A stretch of 64,000 nt of DNA, taken from Diphasiastrum complanatum. Taxonomy: Eukaryota > Streptophyta > Lycopodiopsida > Lycopodiales > Lycopodiaceae. Positions 1-10,249 of the stretch are shown here, piece after piece. Both the position numbers and the translations under genes were made by a program. Numbering within the stretch: position 1 is the stretch's first letter; every line of letters starts with the position of its first letter. Below the pieces are notes generated by a model that did not search any database, was not told the DNA's origin, and was given only the letters and a program-made list of their open reading frames with translations. Location: positions 42,807,425 to 42,871,424 of the forward strand of contig CM055102.1 in NCBI GenBank assembly GCA_029204225.1. Reading direction: 5' to 3'.

Positions 1-600
1 CTTTCTTTTCATGAAAAGGTAGGCTTACTATCACTCCTACTTCTTGCTCATATCTATCAATACTACTAATAGAATGGCTTACGTGATACTACACCTATGC
101 TTTGTTATAGCATCTTAATCGCTGGGTTACATAATCTTTCCTCGATAAGTGGTTGTAACCTTGCTACAATATTTTTTACAGTATACATTCCCAGAACTCT
201 ACTCTTGTTTCTCGATAAATATCAAAGCTTATAGCAATCACATGTATGATGCTTCAAGCTCCTATGGAACTGGTTAAGATATGATTGTTTCCTACCATAT
301 GATGATTAAAGTATACTGGCTGTGATTAAAAGCCTCTTGGCATACTAAACAACAATCACTTCTACGGTATTAGCCCATCTATAAATCTTGTTGTGGTAAT
401 GCATGAAGATACGATAGTAGCGAAAATATCATGGCATCTTCTCAGGATCACGCTTCCAAGACCATTAAGGTATGAGCTGTGTTATAAGCATTTCAGCACC
501 TCTACTTTATCGGAGACAGTAAAGGAATGTTTTTTACATATGTTTGCTCTTCATTGGCGTACAATACTCTTGGATCACATGGATTTGCGCAAGGGTTGTT
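1..600. other. No recognisable gene
   Basis: AT-rich sequence with only short open frames that resemble no family I know and overlap on both strands. It may be part of the dispersed repeat that becomes recognisable from about 613. Confidence 0.4.
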
Positions 601-612
601 ATAGTCTCCGAT

Positions 613-1145
613 GTTAGTATGGCATGAATTTGCCCTAGTTTTTGCACATGCCCTTTCAAGTTTACACTAGGAATTATAATTAGTAATCGAGCATGAACAT
701 CCTTGGAAAGCATGGATATGCTCAGGGATTTTGACACCATTACATGACTCTTTCAGGGGTCCATGGGTTAGTATGGCAAGGATTTGCCCTAATACCATTG
801 TATGTGTGTCCTTGCTCAACCTAAAAATCTTTTTATAGAAGCTATTTGCACATGTTTGGCATGCATCTTTCATTTATTTGACTAATTATTGATATGGACT
901 AACGCCTGTTACACTGATCAGCATGGCTTTTACCCTGATACAGTAATATGATGACTTGGCCTATCGCTAAAAGTTACAAGCGAATGGGAAGATTGGACTA
1001 TGTATTTTTCATTTTAAACAAGCTGTTAAGTAGCAATGCTTATTTTGTACATGGATAATAACTGACATTCAACTTTGACACCTATCTTCCTCACATACTA
1101 ACTTGCTTCTTGGCTTATGAATAAAGGTTTCAAAGGGTTTGGTAG
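613..1145 (+). repeat. Dispersed repeat, copy 1, with imperfect palindromic motifs
   Basis: Three copies of a motif of the form TAGTATGGCA-n-TTTGCCCTA occur at 615-639, 769-791 and 918-940. The stretch 915-1145 resembles 4545-4860: both run through a CTGATCA..CCCTGATAC block, an ACATGGATAA.AACTGA block, a GACACCT.TTTCCTC-like block and TTCAAAGGGTTT. The two copies flank a broken copia fragment. They could be subterminal regions of an unrecognised DNA transposon or ends of a larger repeat. No coding capacity is visible. Confidence 0.5.
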
Positions 1146-1311
1146 TAGCCAAGTTGCCACATCAGTAATGGGAGCAATAAGGAAGCTGCATGCACCATGT
1201 GGTAGTCTGTCGCCGATCTTGCGCATTCAAGCAGACAACTATTGGTGGGAGAATAAGAACAGATTTATATTTGGTCTTTGTTCTATCTTAGTGGCACATA
1301 ACATTTTTCAA

Positions 1312-2097
1312 ATGGTTGAGATGGGATTTCTAATGGCAAGGGCGATGCTCAAAAGCAAGGGTTTGCCAAACATCTTTTGGGTAGAAGCTTGCAGCACATC
1401 TTGAATTGGTGTCCTACAAAATCCATGGAAGGTAAGACACCTCATGACGCTTTTATTGGAAAGAAACCTAATATTTCTCATTTGAGAGTATTTGGTTGTG
1501 ATGCTTACACTCATATTCCTAATGAGAAACGAAAGAAATTGGATGCAAAAGCTATCATGTGTATTTTCCTTGGATATGATGAGAAGGCCAAGGCATACAG
1601 GATGTATGGCATGAATCCACATAAGCTTGTGATTTCTAGGGATGCTACATTTGACGAGACGGGTCGAGGTGAACAAATTGAAGCAATCATTGAACCTTTT
1701 GATGAGGAAGCAAAAGTACAAGTCAAGAAGGAAGTGGATTCTGATGTGGAAGATCAAATAGACAAAGGCAAGCTTGATGCTGAAGTTTCCAACAGAGTAC
1801 CTAAATGTCAGAGGTGATGCAAAGAAGGGAGATACTCCCGAATCTAGCTAGCAAGGAGAGCTTAGAAGGTCAAGTAGAAATCGAAAAGCTCCTGCAAGAT
1901 TAGAGATGAATTTAGCCCTAATGGGTTCTGTGCTCAAGGCTCAAGAACCAAAAACGATGGTAAGTATACGTTCTATCATTGCTATTTCTACTTTCTATGG
2001 TTGGAAGATCCAACAAATGGACGTTAAATCTGCTTTTCTTAATGGAGTGCTGGATGAAGAGATGTAGTTAATACAACATTTTACATTCAATGAGTAG
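1312..2097 (+). pseudogene. Ty1/copia pol fragment (integrase end plus start of reverse transcriptase)
   Basis: The end of the copia integrase core (MARAMLKSKGLPNIFW near 1340) continues after a frameshift near 1395 into the integrase C-terminal region at 1400-1817 (PTKSMEGKTPHDAF, then HLRVFGCDAYTHIP and a FLGYDEKAKAYR block). After a gap, the reverse transcriptase start follows at about 1955-2067 (MVSIRSIIAIS, then QQMDVKSAFLNGVLDEE). It ends in a stop and decays by about 2097. The integrase catalytic part, the YVDD motif and RNase H are absent. The fragment matches the one at 59.4-60.1 kb, which has the same MNLALMG linker, so both belong to one family. Not functional. Confidence 0.85.
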
Positions 2098-2099
2098 TA

Positions 2100-2870
2100 G
2101 TGATAATGTGTGTTCTTCTTCCTCCTTCTGGTGATTGCTTATGGTGGTGAATGATTGATATTGCTTATCTGTTCAGTGACATTTGTGGACTAGTCATTTT
2201 TGCATGCACAATCTTATAATTGCTTTGGTGCAAACGATCTTTGTTATCATAATGAGCAAGAAGACCTCAAGTATCTTTCAAGAAGAAGAAGCCACATCAA
2301 AGAAGGGAAAGCCTTGGGTTATCTTCTTGAAGCATGCAATGAATCATTACAAATGATGTTAGGATGGTGTGAATAGCTTCAAGGCACTTGGGAATGAATC
2401 TACATCAAGGAGGTTTTATCTTAGTTATGGTGATCAAGCATTAGCATCAGATTGCTCGAATGATATTTTGTCTGAATCATTTGAAAAAGGCCCCAACTAT
2501 CTACTACGAGACAAGACAGATAACATGGAACTTTTTATGTGATTTGGAGATCCTCTTTGGAAGATTGATTGGTCTTGTTGGTTCATGTGCCTTCCATCAC
2601 ATGAGAGCTTTGATCATGCTCTAGTTTGAGGCTTGATGTATTGAATGATCACTAATATTGGAAATTCCTATCTTACCTTACCTAATTTGGGTTTAGGATA
2701 TGCGCATAGTTCAACTCCGAACTTAAGGGTAACCATTCATGATATTTTTCAACATTCAAATGTCAACGTATTTGAGGTTCATTGAAGACTTGGCCATCTT
2801 TAATGACTTCAACCTGAAATGAACCTTTCTTCGATTCATATGCAGTCACAATGTGAAGTAACGGACTGCT
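2100..2870. other. No recognisable gene
   Basis: Follows the copia fragment. No coding homology is visible. It may include non-coding parts of the same element, but no LTR pair was found. Confidence 0.35.
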
Positions 2871-2875
2871 AGACC

Positions 2876-3110
2876 ACCGCTCAAGGCACCGCAAGGAACC
2901 GCCTAAGGCACCGTCAGGAACCACCAAGGCACTGCAGGAGTCAACCCTACGGTCACTATGCGAAGACCACTGATCGAAGAAAACTGCAAGTTATCACTTA
3001 TGGTCAACGCGCGAACTCGACAAAGCTTCAGCTACCACCGAGGCACCGCCAGGAAATCGCAAGACGACGCTTGCGGTCAACATACGGTTGCGATAGCACC
3101 ACATTATCAT
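2876..3110 (+). repeat. Degenerate minisatellite, AAGGCACCGC-type units
   Basis: Diverged copies of a 17-20 bp unit of the form CAAGGCACCGCAGGAACCGC recur between about 2880 and 2960 and again near 3040-3060. An 85-residue open frame across it (2958-3215) has repeat-driven composition and is not taken as a gene. Confidence 0.5.
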
Positions 3111-3883
<773 letters not shown>

Positions 3884-4129
3884 CTCTCTCTCGTTGTGTC
3901 TCTCCACTACGACCTGATTCAGCGTGAAGAAGAGGAAACCTGTGATTGCTATTGGAAGAGTATTCGGGTGAAAGAGTATTACATGAAAGGTATGGTTGCT
4001 ATCAAACCCTTGGCTTAATGATTGCTTCGCTTGAGCAGTTGGAGATGGGTAGCTCGCAAGAAATGTCGTCGTCTCATATTCAGGTACGATGCTATATGAT
4101 TTAACACCGATGTGAATGCTTTTTTTCAC

Positions 4130-4860
4130 TCAAATGCTACAATACAATTCATGAATACGGTTTTCTAGATTTGCTGAGAATGATTGTGTGCAACTTTGTT
4201 CCTAAAATACCTACGTTTCTTGCCATAAATTAATATGGATTGGTCTAAGTTTTTAACGATAAGATATGGGCTCATAAAACCAAAAGCGACTACTTAAGGT
4301 GGGCTATATACTTGGTTAAAGTGTGACTAAAAGTGGGCTTGTATGGCATGGATTTGCCTAAGCTACGAGGTGCTTGGACTCCTAACTACCTTCGTGGGAG
4401 GTCCTTGGGGCTAGCATGGCACAGATCTGCCCTAGTACGCACTGATACTTAAGTCATTTCTCTCTTTTTATTTGTGTATTGCAAAACAGCTTCTTACGTG
4501 TAGAATGTTAATGTGATCTTAATACATTCTTTTGACCCTTGTACTGATCAATATAGCATTTGCCCTGATACGGTTCCCTATGTAAAACACATGATATGGA
4601 AAATTGGACATATCTCTTGTATTTGCAATCATGCTGATAAAGTAGTGAATCTTGTTTCAGACATGGATAACAACTGATGCTCAGCTATGACACCTGTTTT
4701 CCTCGCGTAACTAACTCATGCGGTTGTGTTTTGTGGGATGGTGGCAGGTAACAACTAAGTATCCTAAAACTTACTTCGCTTTATGGTACTCTTTGTATTG
4801 TAATACTTTATATAGCTTTGTTTTTCTATAAATTGAAGGGTTCAAAGGGTTTTAGTCTTT
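4130..4860 (+). repeat. Dispersed repeat, copy 2
   Basis: Carries the same palindromic motif as 613-1145, at 4340-4360, 4412-4437 and 4548-4573, and the same order of blocks up to TTCAAAGGGTTT at about 4842. Direct orientation relative to copy 1. No gene. Confidence 0.5.
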
Positions 4861-4863
4861 GTG

Positions 4864-4866
<3 letters not shown>

Positions 4867-4936
<70 letters not shown>
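4867..4936 (+). repeat. (TC)n(TA)n compound microsatellite
   Basis: About 32 bp of TC units run directly into about 38 bp of TA units, followed by a short direct duplication of AATCATGCAAT..GTTTGTTCTTCT at 4937-4990. Lies just beyond the 3' end of the minus-strand O-methyltransferase gene. Confidence 0.95.
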
Positions 4937-4938
<2 letters not shown>

Positions 4939-5116
4939 CATGCAATGATTGTTTGTTCTTCTAATCATGCAATCATTGTTTGTTCTTCTATAAGTACAAT
5001 TGAAAAGCTAAAACTTGGCATTAAATAGGAGAAGATCAGGATTCGAGAAAGGTGAAACCATTAAGTTCATTAACTAAAAACGCGTAAAAAATGTCTTGAC
5101 AAAACCAATCTTTGTC

Positions 5117-6624
5117 CTATGTCTTGTACGCCTCTATCATAAACTGCAAATTAGGAATCGGGACAATTTTGTAACTCTGAAAACCAGCTCTAGTCAGAAG
5201 ATTGTGCCATTCTTCCCTGGTCCTTTCCAATCCTCCGTTTGTATGAGCGAACATAAGAAGATCAAATGAATATCTGACGTTTGAGTATGGATCTGTTTTC
5301 TTTGATGGATCAAGGACAATATCGATGACAATCACCTTGCCTGTCTCGGGTAATGCCCTGTAGCAATTGCGTAGAATTTTGATGCATCGTTCATCATCCC
5401 AGTCGTGCAGTATCCACTGCAAAACACAGAAATTATTATCAGATGTTTGTGGACAATGTGGAGCATGCCAATTCTCAAATAGCTTAAGAACAATAAACGC
5501 ACAAGAAAATTATCGTGAGAGTAATTCAGAATTCATTTACTCATGAAGATTTTGAGGAAACTCGAAAGGACTAGCAGCAACAACTGGAAACACAGAAATT
5601 ATCAACTCTTAAATAACTTCAGCACATGTAACGCACAAGAAAGCACAATAAAGTCATTGTGTTTCATAATGTATTTAATCATAAAGATTTTGAGAGTCAA
5701 AAGGCCTATGAGCAGCAACTGCACCTTCATGATGATAGCGTCAGCTGATGGAACACTCTGAAACATGTCTCCCTCGACATGTTCAACACCTGAGCCCCAA
5801 GATTATTCAAACAGAAATTTGCATGAGCCATTTTGTTGCGCCTGTACTTTATTTTAGAAGTGATGAACACCTTAAGAGCGCCAAGCATTGCATTTCTTAC
5901 CAGGAATACGAGGAGCTAGTGCAACAACGTGCGGAAGGTCAAAATTGATGCCCTTGATATAAGGATATGCTGCTACGATCTTTGATATGGTCAGTCCCAC
6001 ACCTCCACCAACATCTACGAGCGTTTTCAAATCCTTGAATCCATCGTAGCGTTTTAAAACAGCGGAGATAGAGATCTTGCTTCCAGCAGCCATGGCCTCA
6101 TTGAAAAGATTGTTAAAAGAAGGAAACTCGTTTGCAAAATTCCATATGTCTTTACCGTTGGCTCTCTCAAAAGCGTGACCTCCTTCTAGAACACACTCGT
6201 TGAAATGATGCCAGGGTGCTTGGGTGACTTTATCTAGCTGCATGACAGCCATGGGTGCTAGGCAAAAATCATTGTTCTCCTTGACAAGCCACTTGGAAGC
6301 GTTGGTAAGGCCATAACGCCACTCCTCGACTCCAGACGGAGTGTCTACAGCAGTTTCCTTGAAAATGTTCTTCACTGCTAAGAATCTGAGGATGCGTTGA
6401 AGGTAATCTGTCTTAGGCGCTTTACTTGGTAGCTTTGCTGATATCTGTTCCAAGGACAAAGTAGCTTCCGGTCCTGCCCTTGCAAGGATATCAGGGATGT
6501 CCAACAAAATAGCAGCCTTCAAAGCCATGGATGAAGCAAATGCGAAGATAGAATTCCAGATAGTTAGCTGGCCTTCCAACGCATACTCATCATCAGACAC
6601 AGAGAAACCATTAACGGATTCCAT
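5117..6624 (-). CDS. Plant O-methyltransferase, COMT-like, gene 1 (three exons)
   Basis: Transfers methyl from S-adenosylmethionine to a phenolic hydroxyl; substrate unknown; the family is cytosolic. Exons on the minus strand: 6624-5901, 5789-5725 and 5416-5117 (724, 65 and 300 nt), giving 362 residues, the family's usual length. Introns of 111 and 308 nt have GT-AG ends. An N-terminal dimerisation domain covers about residues 15-120. The SAM motif VDVGGGVG is at 203-210, then Asp229 and GDMF at 248-251. Catalytic His267 lies in HDWDDE at the start of exon 3, with Asp295 and Glu327 as the other catalytic acids; Asp295 sits where alfalfa COMT has Glu297. Residue 247 is Glu where gene 2 and most relatives have Gly. 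The start is the Met conserved with gene 2. The frame is open upstream to 6762, so an N-terminal extension is possible. A foldback repeat begins about 110 bp upstream. Confidence 0.9.
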
Positions 6625-6734
6625 ATTTCCTTCGCTATTGATTCTATCTTCGATATCGATTCTATTGCTCTCTATGGAATGGCGCTTCCTTTGCTTTTGC
6701 CACTGCGAGCTGATGCTGCTATGGTTATGGACTA

Positions 6735-6990
6735 GGTAGAGGGCGTGTGTAGCAGGCGGCATTCACGCACTAGCCGCCCTAGGGCGAGGTGCGTTGAAGG
6801 CTGCCTGCTACAGGGTAGCAGGCCTGCCCACGCTAGCTAATGGGCGTAATTTGCCATTTGGGCCCTTCAATTGTCCTTCAGTTGACACGCTGTTACACTA
6901 TGGCTCTGAACATCTGTGTTCAGAGCTAATGAAAATGTGCCACCTGTCCGCTATTAGCCCAAAAAATGCAAATTACGGTTATAGTTTCAT
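6735..6990. repeat. GC-rich foldback / MITE-like element upstream of gene 1
   Basis: Inverted arms GTAGCAGGCGGC (6749-6760) and GCTGCCTGCTAC (6800-6811) surround a perfect GCCCTAGGGC palindrome (6776-6785). Next comes a block at 6810-6845 matching 34853-34887 near gene 2. A second inverted pair is CGTAATTTGCCATTTGGG (about 6846) against the complement of CCCAAAAAATGCAAATTACG (about 6958-6978). Between them is a hairpin GCTCTGAACA/TGTTCAGAGC (about 6903-6926). The arrangement suggests one or two nested foldback transposons. Homology between the two methyltransferase genes stops where this block starts. Confidence 0.6.
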
Positions 6991-7101
6991 GAATTTATTT
7001 CTCCCATTTAGAATCCAGGCTGTAATACAGCTTAGTACAATTGAAAAAACCTACATCATGGAAGGATCCCTCAGCTAAGGAATGAAAGGTCAGCCTCTCG
7101 G

Positions 7102-7470
7102 GTGATTCCTTACCTGGCAAAATGTCATCTGCCTTGGCTCCTTCCGATGCCGTTGCCATTGGCTCCGGTGAGGGCCTTCCGATGCCGTTGCCATTGGCTC
7201 CGGTGATTCCTTACAAGGCAAAATGTTGTTTGCCACTGGCTCCGGTGATTCCTTACAAGGCAAATTGGCGTTTGCCATTGGCTCCAGTGATTCCTTCTGA
7301 TGCTGTTGCCATTGGCTCCGGTGATTCCTTACCAGGCAAAATGTCATTTGCCATTGGCTCCTCATTGTCATTGCATCATTTGTCATTGGCTCCTTCCGTT
7401 GTGTTGCCATTGGCTTCGGTGATTCCTTACCAAGCAAAATGTCATTTGCTTTGGCTCCTTCTGTTGCATA
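7102..7470 (+). repeat. Minisatellite, about 42-bp unit
   Basis: GTGATTCC recurs at 7102, 7203, 7245, 7287, 7321 and 7419, with TTGCCATTGGCTCCGG and AGGCAAAATG in fixed order between copies. The tightest copies are exactly 42 bp apart. Because 42 is a multiple of three, open frames on both strands read through with a periodic Ala-Pro/Lys-Glu-Ser-Pro pattern; these are artefacts of the repeat. Confidence 0.85.
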
Positions 7471-7479
7471 ATCTATAGT

Positions 7480-8410
7480 TTGGCTTTTCTCACGTCAGCA
7501 TTATAATGCAACAAAATGTGCACTTTTTTCAAAAACATAATCTAACCTCTCAAAAAAAAAAAAAACAGGGTAGGTCAAACCATAGGACATGAAGAATGCT
7601 ACAAAACTGGCTTTTCATTTGGAATTTTTGATACAAATTACCATTATTCTTAGCAATCATAGAATCTCACTTTTCTACCCATGTGCCCAACTATTACATT
7701 TGGCAATTATATGTTGTTATTTTTAGTAATTTTGCTTATCGTTTGTAGAAACTAAGGACCTTTGTGGCTGAACTTGCTAAAATGGTAAGAACGTAAAGAT
7801 AAAGACAAAATGGATTACACACCATCCATAATGACCAAGAAATCCAAATTAGAAACAACACTAAGAGAAATCTAACTTGGATTTCCAAGCTAGCCTAGAG
7901 AAACACACCCCACACAATTATAAAAGGGAATCACTAGAGGAATTAAAAACTCAAAAAATGTTATAGTTTCCCAAACCTTAAGGCCAAGAACAAGTGGAGA
8001 GACAAAATTGAATTGTTTGGCAAGTGCTTCATCTTTGATGTCAATAAGAAATTAAGCACTTCAAGTAGCAAACACATTTGTGGTTAACTTTTTTGAAGTT
8101 GCAAGAGTTCCGGGATCACATCTCCCTTACGTACCTCATGTACCTAGTAGCATGGCTGAAAGAACCATAACAATATGTTTATTATTGGGCTTCCTTAGTT
8201 CAAAAAGAGATCACAAATCCTTTGTTATTGCCTAAGAAACAAACTCCAATGGGACTCATTATGTTACTTCTTGAAAAGCATAACCAACAAATGCAAAATC
8301 TTTATTGTTGTGACACACACTCATTCATTGAGAGCAAAGACATTATACGTTGTAACATATATAATAGATGACATGTCACTCTCTCATTTGTTGTATAAGT
8401 GTGATCATTG
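7480..8410. other. No recognisable gene
   Basis: AT-rich, with a poly(A) run near 7549-7565 and many stops in all frames. Nothing recognised. Confidence 0.45.
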
Positions 8411-8414
8411 GGAG

Positions 8415-8530
8415 CAAGGTGAATACGACATGTAGTAGGCCTTGTGGGTTGGGCCTACTACAAGCCAGTGCAAGGTGAATACGACATGTAGTAGGCCTTG
8501 TGGGGTGTGGGCCTACTACAAGCCAGTGCT
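8415..8530 (+). repeat. Tandem duplication of a 56-58 bp hairpin-bearing unit
   Basis: The unit starting GCAAGGTGAATACGACATG occurs at about 8415 and again at about 8471. Each copy contains GTAGTAGGCC facing GGCCTACTAC across a short loop, so each can form a 10-bp stem. The second copy has two extra bases in the loop. Confidence 0.8.
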
Positions 8531-9490
8531 CGAGGAAACCGACAAAGTTTTACGAATGTTATTGGCATTCCTTGTCAAAAAAGAAAAATCATATGATATA
8601 GGTTTAATTCTTCTTTTATATTTTTTGATTGTTATTTCCTAACTAAATTTGGAATATTTTCACCAAAAGTGCCATAACTTTGTCATTATAGCTCTAGTTT
8701 AGAAAATTATTTGTACCTCCCAAAAGCTAAGAAAAAAGACTATTGATCCAAAACAAGGAATCACACAACAACCAAATAATAATAGGTCTGAAATTGAATC
8801 AAACAATTATGAAAATTGAAAATCAAGAAAACTATCTAACTAGCGAATAGAAACTTTGCCAAACTTCAAGAAAACCACCAAATCTGATGGGAAAGGATCT
8901 ATTGCTCTTATCCAAAATTGTCATGTGCCAATCCTAACATAGAAACATCTAACTCACTTTAAACAACAGATTAGCAAGGTGTAAACAAAAAATCAAGCAA
9001 CTAATCAAGAATAAAGGGAACTAGACAATTGACTACCCATGTATTCTACCAAGTGTTACTCTGCACACAGAGCCAGAGTAGTTTTGCAAGTATTGCAGTC
9101 TGTGTCCAAAAACATGACCAAATATGCAGGTAGCAAAATAGAGAGCTGTAATTCCTACATGTATCAGATGAGTAGACCCAAAATAGATTGCATTTGATCC
9201 TAGATCAATGATAAAAAAAATATGCAGGAAGAGTCTTGAATAAATTATATCACCAAGGAGGAAACTGTGAGCTTAATTTCCAATAGATTAAAGGTCACAT
9301 GATATTTGAAGGAGTCAAGCAGGAAACAAATCATAATAGAGTCTTATATGTTCAAGAAATGACATAGTAAAGTTTTATAGTAAGCCAAAGTATGAATCAC
9401 TATTCTCTTTTTATAGTAAAGCTTCTATCTATTGCTATAGAGACCACACCATATGAGATCACAATGGAAGACAGACAATTAGTAAGAGGT
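8531..9490. other. No recognisable gene
   Basis: AT-rich DNA with stops in all frames. No repeat or coding similarity seen. Confidence 0.45.
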
Positions 9491-9493
9491 CTT

Positions 9494-9615
9494 TGTTGGG
9501 TCTATATCCTCTCCATACCTTATCTCATTTCTAATCTAGATCCATTCATTTGTTGTATGTAAACACTTTTATTATACAGTCGCGTGCTCTACATAAATAC
9601 ACTGGTTTTCTGAGA
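9494..9615 (+). mobile_element. Copia LTR fragment, plus orientation
   Basis: Starts TGTTGGGTCTATATCCTCTC and continues through TCATTTCTAATCTAGATCCATTCAT to an ACAGTCG..CATAAATAC block. This is the same order of blocks as the start of the minus-strand LTR ending at 9850 and of the copia LTR ending at 51022. Truncated at its far end, where it meets the oppositely oriented fragment. Confidence 0.6.
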
Positions 9616-9619
9616 GTCT

Positions 9620-9850
9620 GCATAAATACAAAGGATTTGATGATAGTGTTCTGACGGCCGAACTATCGATATGAGTATCATTGTCTATACAGCCAAGTCG
9701 ACAAGTCGGACAGGTCGAACGGGTCTTTCAAACATGTCTCCAATAATAAAGTATTTATGCCGACTGTGCGACAATGCATGTAAATTGCAACGATATGAAT
9801 GGAACTAGATTAACATGAGATTTAGGAGAGTAGATGAAATAGATCCAATA
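9620..9850 (-). mobile_element. Copia 3' LTR fragment, minus orientation
   Basis: Follows the copia stop codon and purine-rich tract (complement of 9851-9859) on the minus strand and begins TATTGGATCT, a one-base variant of the TGTTGGATTT start seen at 51022 and 55760. It includes ATCTCATGTTAATCTAGTTC and a CACAGTCGGCATAAATAC block. Truncated near 9620, so it faces the plus-strand fragment tail to tail. Confidence 0.65.
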
Positions 9851-9857
9851 GCCCCTC

Positions 9858-10085
9858 TTAATAAGGATCCGTAAATGCCTTGATATGTAGACTAAGCACT
9901 GCACAAAGTTTTTTGTGTGCATCAATGCTCAATGCCTTGGTAAACACATCTACAATCATGTCTTGTGTCTGACAGTATGTTAAGCTTGCCTCTCTGTTGA
10001 GAACCTGACCCCTGACATAGTGATATCGAATCTCAATGTGCTTACTCCTATAAACACTATTGCGAGTTGAGTGAGAAGGTTTGCG
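9858..10085 (-). pseudogene. Copia RNase H C-terminal end
   Basis: Encodes the last part of copia RNase H: RSKHIEIRYHYVRG, a MIVDVFTKAL block, then HIKAFTDPY and stop. It matches the end of the 51.0-51.4 kb element closely. Upstream of about 10085 (minus-strand sense) the homology ends in unrelated AT-rich DNA, so only the final 70 or so residues remain. Confidence 0.85.
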
Positions 10086-10249
10086 AGGTTCTCCTAAGGT
10101 ATTTAAGATTTTTTTGTAAAAACTCATAAAAATACACCCACTTTTAAGAAAAAATTCCTTTTTTTTGTGCATGTTATTTTAAAAAACTACCTATTTCTTC
10201 TAAGCTGTTTAAAAACAAAAAATATATATTAAGACATTTCTTTCTTAAG

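Noticed and set aside
393-873. Overlapping short frames on both strands
   Set aside because: No motifs, mutually overlapping, and within the dispersed-repeat region.
2876-3110. Possible CRISPR-like array
   Set aside because: Units are diverged and contiguous without unique spacers; nuclear plant DNA.
7090-7478. Open frames on both strands with periodic peptide repeats
   Set aside because: The 42-bp minisatellite period is a multiple of three, so frames stay open by chance; no codon bias or motif.
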